64,000 nt of DNA from Zasmidium citrigriseum (taxonomy: Eukaryota; Ascomycota; Dothideomycetes; Mycosphaerellales; Mycosphaerellaceae). The stretch lies in contig NHNW01000032.1 of assembly GCA_002786025.1 (NCBI GenBank), positions 310,001-374,000 of the forward strand, written 5' to 3'. The notes under the pieces were generated by a model, which was not told the origin of the DNA, searched no databases, and saw only the letters and a program-made list of their open reading frames with translations. Positions 12,621 to 23,510 of this stretch are shown piece by piece. Every line of letters starts with the position of its first letter. The stretch's first letter is position 1. Made by a program: the position numbers and the translations under genes.

Positions 12621-13403
12621 ATGGCGGGCGCACAGAAGCGCAAGAAGGCCGCGGAGAATCAGAAGAGGAATGCACGTCTACATGAGGCAAAAGACTCGAG
12701 CAAGAAGAATGAGGATGTCAAACCTCTGAACCTACCCGGCGAGATTCGCAACACGATATACTCTATGGCGCTCCGCGACGGCGCGATTCTCGACTCCGAC
12801 AAGTTCACTCCATTAGGTGCCTTACCCCGGCAAGGTTCCAGCGACAACAGGTACCAAGAAGGCGTCCTGTCAACATGCCGCCAGCTTCGCGCCGAAGGCC
12901 TGCGCTACATCATTGGCGGTAGTCGCATTGAGATCCACTTCCCCGACATTCCCCGGTACGTTCCCAATTGCTACTCCGGCCCTCCTCGACCAGACTTTCG
13001 TCGAGAGCCGCCCGACGAGATTATCAAGCAACCCAAGATCGTCTTTCAGTGCGCACGCGACCTCGATCTCCAGTACGAGGTCACCGTCCGTACGCATCGC
13101 AAATGCCTGTCTCATCGAGTGCTCGTCTGCCTGCGGGTAATCGGAGACACCTACAGCTGCCGAGTGTGGTGGAATGACTGCGAGGATAGTCAAGCCTGCA
13201 ACGACATCATGTATTACTCTATCAACGAGATCCGTGCCGGCTTGATTGAAATGTTCCTCGACAAGGCTGATGTCAACATGGGCGGCAAGAATGGGCGATT
13301 GAAGCTGGTCGAAGACACCGCCTGTACCCGCGAGTCTCCACGATACAGCGAGGCCTGGAATAGGGGATTGATGGGAGGATTCAAGTGGGAATTGAGGTTC
13401 TGA
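12621..13403 (+). CDS. F-box/2EXR-like protein, subgroup A (260 aa)
   Basis: Single exon. The ATG at 12621 lies in a good context (GACCATGG). The N-terminus is lysine/arginine-rich (residues 1-33), then the motif LNLPGEIRNTIY at 36-47 and STCRQLRAEGLRYI give the F-box/2EXR-like module. The C-terminal half carries VIGDTYSCRVWWNDC with a further cysteine, then LKLVEDTACTRESPRY and GLMGGF. The same order of motifs is found in the genes at 14512 and 16183, so the three are clear paralogues. No signal peptide. The basic N-terminus could be a nuclear signal. The molecular target cannot be told. Confidence 0.88.
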   Translation: MAGAQKRKKAAENQKRNARLHEAKDSSKKNEDVKPLNLPGEIRNTIYSMALRDGAILDSDKFTPLGALPRQGSSDNRYQEGVLSTCRQLRAEGLRYIIGGSRIEIHFPDIPRYVPNCYSGPPRPDFRREPPDEIIKQPKIVFQCARDLDLQYEVTVRTHRKCLSHRVLVCLRVIGDTYSCRVWWNDCEDSQACNDIMYYSINEIRAGLIEMFLDKADVNMGGKNGRLKLVEDTACTRESPRYSEAWNRGLMGGFKWELRF

Positions 13404-14511
13404 CGGAGCTGGGAATGGAGAGTAGGCGCGGGTCTCAGAGCGATTTCCTGAGCCAATATTAATTCACTCGACGAGGTGCGGCAATCTCAGGACTCGTAAT
13501 AATAGAAGCGCTAATCGAGGCCAGTGGCAGGGCGATCGGGCCTCTGGAACATGACCCTTGCTCTTAGAACGGTGCAAGCAAGACTCTGTTGGTGGAGAAC
13601 GATCCACAGCTATTCTGTATTCTAGTTTTGAGCCAACGGCTGCCCAGGCCGCAGTAAGCGGCTATTGTTGGACTTACAGTGTTTCTATGTCTTGACTTTG
13701 CTGTTACCTTTCGTCGTGTATAGCGCAATGTGTCAATGCCGTCTCCATCCCTGCACAACGTTCGCGATGCGTAACTAGTCGTCCGTGCACATACTGCCCA
13801 GAAGAGAGATGAATGTAAGTTCGATAGTTCGAGGCTATTTGTGACTTGGCGGGCTGATCGGAACACACCACTGACAGATACAGCGTGCAATGGTATACGA
13901 TCACAAAAACGATATACGCAACTCCACTGTATTGAAAGTGGCCGACCTTCATCAGAGGGGCATGTGTCCGCCTGCGATCACTCGCAGCCGCGGTTGTCAA
14001 GGATGACGTGAAGCAAGCATGAAGAGGCCAAAACCTGCTCAGCCTGGATGATTGAGGGAAGAGAGAAGCTGTCCTGACATTGAAAGATTGCTTCAGAACG
14101 GCGGGGACTAATCGATCATGCAATGTGAAAGCGGGATCCAGAAGTCCGCACTTCCTGGAATCGCTGCGCCGGAGTATTGAGGGTGGGGTTCGCAGAGCCA
14201 GCGACCAGATTCACTCGCTACAGACATCCCGTTGCCCTCCCAACGCGGCTTTCCTGTGCTTCCACGACGCCTAACACCAAGACGACCAGTTCACGCCCGG
14301 TGTGCCTGCTGCACCCTCCCCATACCGGCGATCTTCCAGAGCTCATAGAGCGGGAACGCACATCGACACTCTTCGATTCTGCTCGGTCCACCGCTGCAGA
14401 CGATTCGGGCAACTCTGAGCTGTACTCGAAGACGACCGCTTCCCAAACCAGACACAACCCTCAACCCGCACACGACATCCAAAACGAGCGCATCATTAAA
14501 CCACTTCCATC
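13404..14511. other. Intergenic 1.1 kb, no gene seen
   Basis: Several short overlapping frames occur on both strands, none with recognisable sequence or good start context. The last 300 bases are probably promoter and leader of the gene at 14512. Confidence 0.45.
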
Positions 14512-15273
14512 ATGCCGATGAGCCACGCCCAGAGACGGCGCCACCGCCACGCCGTTGCAAAGAATGCGCAGCATGGTCTCTTCAAGCTTTCAGGAGAGAT
14601 TCGCAATCATATCTACGGCCTCGTTCTCGACGACGGCGAGCTTCTCGAGAGCAAGACCGAGAACGAGAACTTGCCGCGGCCAGCTGGAAAGCCAGATATG
14701 CCGTCAATTCTCAGCGTCAGCAGACAGCTGCGTCATGAGGGTCTCGCCTACCTCTACTCCCACAACCGCACACGCATCCAGGTCGACTGCGACGGCGCCC
14801 AGAACACTCCCGTCTACCAGCGATACCTCTCCGGACCTGAACCCACATACGCCATCAAACTCCCGCATCTCGCCAAGCCAGTCGCCTACATGTCCAAGCT
14901 CCTCACGCCAGCCGTCGTCCTCAAAGCAAGTCGCGACCTCGAGATACTCCAGCAAATCAAAGTCACCACGGAGATGTCCTGCTACTGGCACGTCATCGGC
15001 ATTGCGGTTACTGTCAAAGACGACGAAGTTAGTTGCCGCACTTGGTTCGAGTGCTGTGAACACAACGAGCGGTGCTACGAAATGATCATGGAGGGCACGC
15101 AAGCTGTTTCTGACGCTCTGCTCGATGCGTTCGAGGAGAAGGTCAAGGAAGGGGTCTGTTGTTGCCCGCGTAAGTGGGTTCTCGTTACGGACAAAGACGA
15201 GGACTCGCCGAGGTACGAAGGTATAACACGCTCTGGCCTCGTTGATGGCTTTACACTCTTTCGGGTAATGTAA
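14512..15273 (+). CDS. F-box/2EXR-like protein, subgroup A (253 aa)
   Basis: Single exon from ATG 14512; a second in-frame ATG lies six bases on. The N-terminus is arginine/histidine-rich. LSGEIRNHIYGLVLDDGE begins at residue 26 and SRQLRHEGLAYLYSHNR follows, which is the F-box/2EXR-like pair of motifs. A serine stands where the paralogues have proline (LSGE for LPGE). The C-terminal half has VSCRTWFECCEHNERC, the counterpart of the CRVW motif of its paralogues, and ends with DSPRYE ... GLVDGF. It is a paralogue of the genes at 12621 and 16183. No secretion or membrane signals. Function unknown beyond the adaptor role inferred from the family. Confidence 0.88.
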   Translation: MPMSHAQRRRHRHAVAKNAQHGLFKLSGEIRNHIYGLVLDDGELLESKTENENLPRPAGKPDMPSILSVSRQLRHEGLAYLYSHNRTRIQVDCDGAQNTPVYQRYLSGPEPTYAIKLPHLAKPVAYMSKLLTPAVVLKASRDLEILQQIKVTTEMSCYWHVIGIAVTVKDDEVSCRTWFECCEHNERCYEMIMEGTQAVSDALLDAFEEKVKEGVCCCPRKWVLVTDKDEDSPRYEGITRSGLVDGFTLFRVM

Positions 15274-16182
15274 GGACATCGAGGGGTGCGGAGTCATTGG
15301 TGGAATACGGAGAGGTAAGTATAGTCAGACAGTTCTTACTTCACGACACTTGTACGGCACTGACGCCTTGTAAAGAAATGTCAACAGGTTCTACTTGTAC
15401 GACGGAGAATGAGTTTACGCATTCGAAGCTGGAATGGAGGCTGGAGGGGTGCATTACAAAACCTCATAGGGAATAAGATCAAGGTAAAATGCTGAAGTTG
15501 ACTTAACGCTACGCTGCATGCGTAAGAGGAATGATTGGAAATGGTAGCGCTCTTTCAATAGGGCGGAATTGGACTGGCTTTGTACGAACAAAGAGCTTTA
15601 GTAAAGAGGGCTTTTAACTTGTCCACGCCTGTGTAGCTCTACTTCTCTCACAGATCGCTTTAGCGTTGAGATCATCGTGGATTACCGCGACAGGGCTAGC
15701 AAAGCGGAGTTCCTCTTCTTGTCATCAACCTGGGAACCGTAACGCTAGTCACAGTACTCGAGTAGGCAGCGATTGGTATAGTGAGTTGCCTAAGCCACCG
15801 GCGCTATCATGACATCCTTGCAAACAGCCCAAGGTCTCGCGAGGGCGTGTCAACCACAACTCCTGCGGATCCTTGCGGTCACATGTGAATTGTCTAGAGG
15901 TGAGGTCGGGATGGGCCGCGCTCCCGTAGGTAGCGCAAACTCAAACTCGTGCACTTCACTTGCCCATGCGTCGCAGCCCGCATGCCAGTAACGCATCGCG
16001 CCTCGGAATACCCAGTCAGCTCACCTTCTTTTCTCGGGCCCTTGCAGAGAATATTTTCTGCTACTTCCAAGAATACCGCCTCTTTCGCTCGACCACTTCC
16101 CGTCTGTCTTGTATTGAGACCAACACGCATCTTGACCTCAACGGACCCAGCCCTTACACTCTCGAACAGAACTCCGACCGAC
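15274..16182. other. Intergenic, no gene seen
   Basis: The stretch is 0.9 kb long. The open frame of the next gene runs back to 15949 but begins on GTG; upstream in-frame sequence is treated as leader. Confidence 0.45.
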
Positions 16183-17058
16183 ATGAGCGCCTGGACTGCC
16201 GTCATGTCGCTCAGCGGGGAGGATATCCGCAAGGCGACCGTCCACAACAGCTCCCCCCTTCTGCGTCTGCCAGGCGAGCTCAGAAACAAGATCTACTCTC
16301 TCATGTGGTCTGACAATGAGCGCTACATCCAGAGCCATGGCGAGCCTACCCTCCCAATGCGCGACCACAAAGGCCATCGAGTCGAGAAGACGGTTTATGG
16401 CGGTCTCATCCGTGCATGCAAGCAACTCCATTCCGAAGGCGAGAGCTTCTTCCTGAGCGACGCCAAGATCCGATTGGTGTCGAGGCGAGCGCATTTGCCA
16501 CAGGAGATACTCAGCAAGAAGGTTATGGCTGCCTCGAAACTGCCACACTACAACCCCGAGCCACCAGCCTGGCTTCTGAATCAACCACCCGCCATCTTTC
16601 AGCACGCCCGCGATCTCACCATCACATTCGACGTCTCCATCATGTCCCACAACGGGACCAACGACGTCAATCACGAAGTCGGCGTAGCCTTCGTCGTCGT
16701 AGGAGACACCTACGGCTGCCGGGTCTGGTTCGGAGCGTGCGATCCAAAGCATCGCCACGGCAGACTTCATCCCAAATGTAGGAACAGGATGGCAAAAGCA
16801 GCGACGGAGATTCGATGGGGGATGATAGGGTTCTTTCAGATGATGACGGCTCCAAAAGAAGGCGAGATCTCCCGCAAGTTTCAGCTGGTTGAGGAGACCG
16901 AGTACTGGTCCTCGCGCTACGAGACCGCGTTGAGTTACGGGGACTTTCGGCTTGGTCATGCGCATCAGTGGTGGCTTTCGGAGACGATCAATGTGCAGAC
17001 GGGCCTCCATTCGGTGAAGCGCATTCCCAAAGAGAATGCAGCAGCGGACCGAGCATGA
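16183..17058 (+). CDS. F-box/2EXR-like protein, subgroup A (291 aa)
   Basis: Single exon. The start at ATG 16183 was chosen because the motif begins soon after; an upstream in-frame ATG at 15982 would add 67 residues of low-complexity sequence. LPGELRNKIYSLMW begins at residue 29 and RACKQLHSEGESFF gives the second half of the module. The C-terminal domain has VVVGDTYGCRVWFGAC followed by a histidine/cysteine-rich stretch (HRHGRLHPKC), then KFQLVEETEYWSSRYE. This is the longest and best preserved member of the 12621/14512/16183 trio. The extra His and Cys residues could bind a metal, but this is a guess. No signal peptide. Confidence 0.86.
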   Translation: MSAWTAVMSLSGEDIRKATVHNSSPLLRLPGELRNKIYSLMWSDNERYIQSHGEPTLPMRDHKGHRVEKTVYGGLIRACKQLHSEGESFFLSDAKIRLVSRRAHLPQEILSKKVMAASKLPHYNPEPPAWLLNQPPAIFQHARDLTITFDVSIMSHNGTNDVNHEVGVAFVVVGDTYGCRVWFGACDPKHRHGRLHPKCRNRMAKAATEIRWGMIGFFQMMTAPKEGEISRKFQLVEETEYWSSRYETALSYGDFRLGHAHQWWLSETINVQTGLHSVKRIPKENAAADRA

Positions 17059-17935
17059 GCGAGCACCATCATGGCGGATCAGGAGACAGGCTGCTGCGTC
17101 GAAGTACGTGCTCTGCGTTCAGACTATTGGGGAATATGCAACTCCTGGAATTGAAGGCAACAAGGAGAGTGATGCCTGATGGCAAATGTCATGCTCCTGA
17201 GATCGGTTGAGCCTCAGCCAGTGTGCTTTGGGCGGAGATTGTACGGCTTTTCGTCAGCACACGGATCCAAGCAGACTGGTGATGTGACTAGCAGATCAAG
17301 CAGACGCGATGAGGTCTGGAGGGGTGGTCGAATCTAAAGTCTTTCCAAAAATGCTTCAAAAAGTGTCAATGAGTACACACTGTCTTTTTGCACGAGCGTC
17401 GTGTGCCCGAAATGCCTAATTCTGACCTCACCAGTTCATCGGATCTCGTTGCCCGCATGTTTGATCGTTGGGTTGAGAGTGGTCAAAGCCTTGAGAAGAA
17501 AGTGCCTCAGTCATGCTGCATGGCTACTCCGTTCATTTGTAGAATCCAAACCTTGATTTCGTCAGAAAGCTCCAAGAAGAAGTTGTTTTCGTTGTGCTTG
17601 TTGGCCTGGTCAATGGATGTTTGTGCGAAGACCCTGTCGCTTCGGGCACGATGGCTGGATGCGTCGGACTTCAAGAGGCAAATGCAAATTGTCGGCAAAT
17701 ACTAGACTGTAGAGCGGTACGTTTTGTACTTGTCGTGTTCTAGCAGACCTTGCTGACGGATCTTGTCTCTCGTTCAAGACACCCCCGTCTATGGTTCTCA
17801 GTACAGAGTGTATCAATGATTCGTGGAAGTGCACAGCTGAGAGCCGGCGTACAGGAGCAGCAGTCCTCAATATCCTATCCGATGAATAGTGCAAATGCCG
17901 GGCAATACATATCATCCGGAAATAGCCTTCCATTC
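17059..17935. other. Intergenic, convergent gene ends
   Basis: Lies between a + strand and a - strand gene, so it should hold two terminators. The short frames inside (for example around 17,400-17,700) start on non-ATG codons and show no family features. Confidence 0.45.
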
Positions 17936-18935
17936 TCATTCCCGTCCTCCATTCCCCAGCTCCGGTATAACCTGCTGCGTCGCCGGCAGCTCTCCAGCTC
18001 TGATATGCCCACTTGCCTCCACCACACCATCATTCGGCGCCTCGCTCTTCCGTGGATCAACATACGCCGGCGCTGGGGACGCCATCCCACTCCCCCAGTT
18101 GTCATGTGGCTGGTCTTTGTATGCCTGGCTGACTGGCGCTGAAGCGAAGCCTTGTTGTCCTTGCATTTCGCTCAGTCTCTTCTGTAGAGTTCTGCTCTTC
18201 CTCCATTGCCAGATCAGCAGTCCAACGGCGAGGACGAGAAGGACACCGAGTGGGACGCCAACGCCTGCGCCAACGGCGGCTGTGTTGCAGTTATCACCAC
18301 TGCTCTCTGCGGCTGGCGGGCATGTCGCCGCGACTAGTGCTGCCGTATTCGACGGCGTTGCACTGCTCGCTGCGCTCGTGACTCCAAACGCTGCTGGATC
18401 TGTCGAGTTCTTCCCTTCTCGATCGAAATAGACGTATCCAGCTGGGAGGTTGAAAGGCTGCGTTGAGCCTTGCGTTCCTAACAGGCATTCCTGCGAGGTT
18501 ACGTTGTAGGGTTGACCGCAGCAGAAGGCGCCGTTGGGGTTCTCGGGGCCAAGCCAGATTGTTGTGCCTTGGCCGTCGTATGCTGCACAGATCTTGTCAG
18601 CCAAATGTTTGCCCATGCTGACATGGATGTCAGAGCTTACTATCGGTGCAAAACTGCGGACATTCAGGACTATCCCACGAGCGATCGGTGCAGCTTTGTC
18701 TGCTGATTCGGTTCGAGTAGACGGGTGTTTGGAGGAAGCAAAGGCCGTTGCTGAGGCACATGCCTCGTGATGAGCAACAGTGGCTGTTCTCTGCGGAGGT
18801 GTTGCATGGCACACCGGTCGGGTCTGGCGATCCATTTGGAAAGTAGCATGATTGTTGGTCTTGCGCTGCAGATCCTGCGATCAGCAGGCCGATGAATAGC
18901 AGGGCAAACATCCTCGTTCTGGGAGCTGCCGACAT
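17936..18935 (-). CDS. Mid2/WSC-like cell-surface protein (313 aa, 2 exons)
   Basis: Exons 18935-18641 and 18582-17936; the 58-bp intron (18583-18640) has GTAAGC and CAG ends and an upstream GCTGAC branch site, and the reading phase closes correctly. The start ATG is at 18935. A signal peptide (MFALLFIGLLIAGSAAQ region) is followed by an extracellular cysteine-rich domain with CYFPNGS, NSHCCSSRGMCLSNGLC and SCTDRSWDSPECPQFC. Then come a Ser/Thr/Ala-rich stretch, one membrane span (GVLLVLAVGLLIW) flanked by basic WRKSR, and a roughly 90-residue cytoplasmic tail. The layout matches fungal Mid2-like surface proteins, some of which sense cell-wall stress. It could also be a receptor of another kind. 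It is the only membrane protein within the F-box-like array. Confidence 0.85.
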
Positions 18936-20010
18936 GACGAAAGTGTCGATGCAAGAGAAGAGAAAGAAAGGACGTTGGAAGAAAGACGAAGACAGAAGAT
19001 CTCCCGCCAGCTGATGAAGCACTCCACATTTCCAGAATTGCGCTTGTGGATGCTGCGGCTTCCACTATACAGGAAGAATCAACGGCCGGCATTAGTGTTG
19101 ATATCTCATTGGACAGTATTGCGATTGCATAGCCGGATCTGGATATCGCTGAAAAAGCTACGCTCAGCTGGGAGGCGATCGATGCTACTTTTAGCTGGGC
19201 GAATCCTTCGGCTGCTTTGGGCTTGCGCTGGAATCCTTCGAGACTGGCTTGAAGTACTGAGGCCTCCAGGCATGTTTTCGTGTCAAATATGCCATGCGAT
19301 TCTCCGAGATGAGGAAGATTGAATGCTCCTCTGAACAGTGATGCATTTGCCGCCAGCGGGACCTCACCGCTGGGATCTCTCTTTCGCAATCCTTTCTTTG
19401 GCACCGTACATTGATGGGGCTCAAGAAGTTGATGATGCATCCGAAGATGCCTCGCCGCCATGCTGGCGGATCTGCCAGCAGAAACCGGGAACCACCGTGT
19501 CCCAGACTCGTTGAGGATGAGAGAGACAAGCAGGCCATGGTACCAAACTCGTGTATCGAGAGATCCACGTATTGAATCCGAGCAACGATGAGCGCAGACG
19601 TCTCGGTCGAAGCTCGAATGCAATCGGCTCTTGAGCATCCTTGGCTCTGGCTGTCTCCGTTCTCTCCTTGAATGTCCTTGCGACCAAGCCATGGGTGTTG
19701 CGAATGCTCTTCGATCAGTGGTGCATTTCTTGGGGAAGGCTGTACTTGCATTTGAAAGCTCGTCGGCTGAGGATGCGGCATAAGAGCGTGCGACCAGCTA
19801 AAGGTGACGTGCTGGAAGGCTGGCCAAGTCGCAAGGCACATGTTTTGGAGCAAGCCCGTGACGCAAATTCACTCAAACGCCAAGATCGCGTCAGCCAATC
19901 ATCCATGATCCACGGGGTTGGATTCGCAAAGTCCGTTCTCGCTCAAATTCTTCCGCTCGATGCCAACCGCATCAACTGTGCGACATTACCAACAGATACT
20001 GCTTATCGAG
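18936..20010. other. Intergenic 1.1 kb, no convincing gene
   Basis: Promoter of the surface-protein gene on the minus strand and leader of the gene at 20011 on plus. Two long minus-strand frames are open here (18670-19692 and 19191-19853). They overlap each other and one runs into the surface-protein gene, and neither shows family motifs, so they are not called. Confidence 0.4.
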
Positions 20011-20847
20011 ATGGCGCCGGCACCCACTCCAATCGCAGTCGCCACTGTCCCCCGCCTCGACCCGCCGAAAACCCTCCTCGACCTCCCCAATGAGCTGCAA
20101 GACATGATAGATGTCCGTTGCGGCCCAAGCGCCATCAAAGTCGCCGTACATCCATGGATAGCCTCGCCCGAGGAGCAAGTGGAGCAGGCTTCCTTGAAAC
20201 TTCAGCACGCGGCTGCCTACAAGACCATCAAGAGCCTTCGCCGCACCTGCCGCAAGACTCGAGAGCGCGTGAGCCGCACCACCTTTGCAAGAGAGCTGGC
20301 CGAGCGCACCAGCCTCATCATCGATTGTCGAAATGGTCCGCCCTTCGATGCGCCTTGCTATTCTCCAAGTGAACGACTCCAGCAAGGCTTTCTCAAGCCT
20401 GATTTGTACACGGCTGCCCGTCACGTTAAAGTGATCATGCCTCTCTTGATTACTCAGACATTGCGATGGCCCTCTCGTCGGCTACGTGAGGACATAGAGC
20501 TCCGAGGGCGTCTCGAGATCAATATCTACAAGACCGACAACGTGGACGAAGAGCGCTACTCGTGGAGCATTCGGAGCGGCGAGGTGCTTTGGATCGAAAA
20601 GGACCCGTCTCCTGAAGCGGCTGATCGCGCGCTTGCGGGTGAAGCCCTGCCAGTTGTGGCAAATCATCTTGCCAACAATCTGCCAGATTTCTTTTGGGAC
20701 GAGGACAATACAGTCGAGGCCGTTGAAGCTCGCATGCTAAATGCTATGCTCGGCCATCTACTCGATCCGGACGATGAGGATCCCATGGGCAGGGCTGTCT
20801 CTCAAGGACGATGCTGGAAGCTGGAAGACTATGCCTGGCTCAATTAG
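20011..20847 (+). CDS. F-box-like protein, subgroup B (278 aa)
   Basis: Single exon. The open frame begins on a TTG at 19918; ATGs at 19960 and 20011 are possible, and 20011 (GAGATGG) was preferred for context. The F-box-like motif LLDLPNELQDMIDVRCGP is at about residues 22-39. A basic stretch, SLRRTCRKTRERVSR, follows, then an acidic C-terminus. The pattern 'LPxEL...I' followed by a variable 250-residue part is shared with the genes at 25470, 27104, 28801 and 30245. No secretion signal or membrane segment. The role as a ubiquitin-ligase adaptor is inferred from the family only. Confidence 0.8.
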   Translation: MAPAPTPIAVATVPRLDPPKTLLDLPNELQDMIDVRCGPSAIKVAVHPWIASPEEQVEQASLKLQHAAAYKTIKSLRRTCRKTRERVSRTTFARELAERTSLIIDCRNGPPFDAPCYSPSERLQQGFLKPDLYTAARHVKVIMPLLITQTLRWPSRRLREDIELRGRLEINIYKTDNVDEERYSWSIRSGEVLWIEKDPSPEAADRALAGEALPVVANHLANNLPDFFWDEDNTVEAVEARMLNAMLGHLLDPDDEDPMGRAVSQGRCWKLEDYAWLN

Positions 20848-21723
20848 CACAAGAGAGTTGAGAGTATTGGGAAGCAGCAAAGACAGGGAAGGCGAGCGTG
20901 TCTCCTTTAAACTACAAGAGACCAGGTCATCGACAGCGTAGCCAGCTTGTTATGATTGCATGCATTTGTGGGGAATGCGGTATGCTGGAATCATCAAGGT
21001 ATACAGCAGCCCGGGGACATTCGAATATGCCAAACACTTTCCAAATCCGCTTCTTGAGGTCACTACCCAGTCCGTCTACTCCTAGCAAAGGGTACCTTTG
21101 AATCCTTAATGTGGAGCGGACTACCGGAGTCTATGGCCGTCGTAAGCTCAACTTCTTAGAACTGCAAGTGCTGAAGCAACCTTCCTCGGTGGGCGATGAT
21201 CGACATACCACCGGTATTTGCCTTCTCCTCACGTCTTACAGCACCGGCAGCAGTAGCGTGCATGGCTCCAATCGCTTCTCCAGACACAAGTCGAAGTTTG
21301 GGATGCTGACCTAATTGCTCAAGGTGGACATTCGCCGTATGCGAGTTTGCCTGCGAGTTTCGCAACCAACTGCATACACATATGTACCAGCTGATCAATC
21401 TTTCGAGCACGTGGAGTTCCGTCTTTTCCAGAGCTGGAAGTACATGTACAAGTACTCGGCAGCTGACCTATCCGAAGAGATTCCATGCAGACTACTGCAC
21501 CTATAGTGACTACAGCTGCCTCGCTAGTAGGAGCCTTTTCCAAGCACGATGTCGAACCAACATGCACCGCTGTCGGCTCCACGTTCGTTTGATCTCGCGC
21601 CCGCACGACTCTCAACACAACGACAGTAATCAACATATCAAATAAAGACCATCTGAAGTGCATAAGTACCGACGATCCCTCCCTCAAATTTCGACTCTTC
21701 ATCCCCACGGAGTTCTTACAATC
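20848..21723. other. Intergenic, no gene seen
   Basis: The stretch is 0.9 kb long and separates the F-box-like gene from the secreted-protein gene; its 3' part should be the latter's promoter. Only short, overlapping, non-descript frames. Confidence 0.45.
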
Positions 21724-22985
21724 ATGCAGATCACCATTCTTGCAAGGCTCGGCCTTCTTGCTGTTGGCTCTCTTGCTGACACCGTCACGACAGCTAATCC
21801 TGTGGCGACTGGAGCCCCAAGTCAGTACCTTGGCTACCGCAACTCTACTAACACTCAGGGTATTCGAGACCTTGGCTTTATGGGCAGGCTTGGTATGATC
21901 TCAATCACGGCTGCGTCTCGCATCACTGATGCGACCTGCAGCAAACACATGGATCTTGTCGTTTGGTGACATACTTGGTACCAAGAGGCGAGACGACTAC
22001 GATCCAAATACCAACACAGGCTCTTGCCAGCTCATCACCGGCCGGGATGGAGGAGGCATCCAAGGCAACGACCCGCTTGCGTACTCTGACATCAACGTAA
22101 CGACAGTCTTCGGCGGCTGTGGTACCGTACCTCAAGCAGGCTATTGGTGCCCTCTCCTCCAAGGCGATGAAGACAACGAAGGCCTCGGCATCACCAACGT
22201 CGTCGACATCAACGGCACGCACGGCGCAATCTGGACTCTCCCCACAACTCAAGCCTTCTGCAACCCTCCATGTCCCGCAGGAGCAGGTCTCGCCCTCGTA
22301 ACTTTCGACAGCCAAGGCATCCCACGCTGCTCTCGCCCCTTCGGCAAAACGACTTGGACCGTTAACGAACCAACATGGGGCCAGCTCGGCGCGATCAACG
22401 CCACAACCAACGGCATCGAATACGTCTACGTCTATGCCAACGGCTACGACAGCGGCAAACAGATCAACAGCGTCGTTGCAGCCCGTGTCCCCAAAGCTCA
22501 GGCCTTCACTCTCGGCTCGTACGAGTACTACCAAGGCAATGGCGTCTGGAACAGGACCCGCATATACATCAACAACCTCTCCGCCAACAGTCCACAGAAC
22601 CTCGGCTTCCAAGCGGGCCAAGGAGGGATCTTTTACAGCAACTACTACAAGCGGTTCATCTACATCACCAACGGCCAGTCGAATGTCGATGGAAATAGCT
22701 TTTACCAGTTCTACGCTGTTGCTGCGCAGAATCCGTGGGGCCCTTGGAGTAATCGAGTGTTGCTGTATAATGTTGACACGAACACCCAGAAGCCACAGTA
22801 TACGAAGGGTCTGCCGTCTTGTTATGGCGGGTTTCCGATGCCGAAGTTCTTTTCCAGCGATGGGAAGACGATTTATTTTAGCTTTACTTGGGTTGCTTTT
22901 TATGAGGGGGTTGTCAAAGTGGTGAGTCTGATCGATAACTTGCGAGCAACGGGAGCTGACCTCGTACGTGCAGATGTTCAAGTGA
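21724..22985 (+). CDS. Secreted DUF4185-like (beta-propeller type) protein (386 aa, 3 exons)
   Basis: Exons 21724-21892, 21942-22921 and 22974-22985. Introns of 49 and 52 bp have GT-AG ends and plausible branch sites, and phases close so that the last exon adds only four codons (ATG TTC AAG stop). The signal peptide is MQITILARLGLLAVGSLA. The mature part carries RDLGFMGRL, a WILSFGDIL strand, GRDGGGIQGNDPLAY, several N-glycosylation sites (NVT, NGT, NAT, NRT), and YYKRFIYITNG ... NPWGPWS, a pattern typical of DUF4185 and sialidase-like propellers. The family is thought to act on or bind carbohydrate outside the cell; the substrate is unknown. The open frame continues past 22,921 to 23,305 without splicing, but that tail lacks family sequence. 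Confidence 0.82.
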
Positions 22986-23510
22986 GATTGAACGACGATT
23001 GGAAACGATGCCATGAAGCTGCGAGTTCAAGACTTGCGAGGGCAAAGGTTGTGTATGCTGGATGTTGGGTCGTCTTGTGCTCAACATCGAGGGACAGTAT
23101 CATCAGTGATTCAGAATGTGAGCCGTACGTCGATGAGAACAGTATTCAAGTACAACAGCCTGGTACAGAGATGGAGGGCTCCTTCTGCATGCAATCTTCA
23201 TGTGATCGAAAAGATTATTCCTCCAATACTTATCCAAGCAGTTTGCTCACTTTGAAAGGCATCAAAGCACGAATGTTCCAGATGAGGGACTGTTCAATGG
23301 ATTGAGCTGACATTGGATGGCATTGTGCTTCAATGTAGTTGACTGCTTCCTTTTGACTTTCGGCATTGCCGCCAATGCCCCGAGTCGCAAAGATTCACTA
23401 ACAAAAGGGCCGTGCTCTTAAAGCCGGGAGCAAACATGTGATCGTCCGCTTCAAATACGTCTCTTCAGATGCATTTTGTTTCAGATTATCTGAAACATAC
23501 CGCCGCCGAC
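22986..23510. other. Intergenic, no gene seen
   Basis: Downstream region of the secreted-protein gene and promoter of the next gene. An unspliced frame runs to 23,305 but reads as noncoding. Confidence 0.45.

Noticed and set aside
15949..16182. N-terminal extension of the F-box-like gene at 16183 (also similar extensions at 11208, 19918, 28801-30006, 30092, 33471, 35180-36172, 42204-43103, 48446)
   Set aside because: The extensions begin on GTG/TTG or read as low-complexity leader, and paralogue lengths fit the inner ATG.
18670..19692. 340-codon ATG-started minus-strand frame
   Set aside because: It runs into the surface-protein gene in another frame and shows no family motif; its composition looks like a shadow frame.
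22986..23305. Continuation of the DUF4185-like frame
   Set aside because: A good 52-bp intron leads to an early stop, and the continuation has no family sequence.
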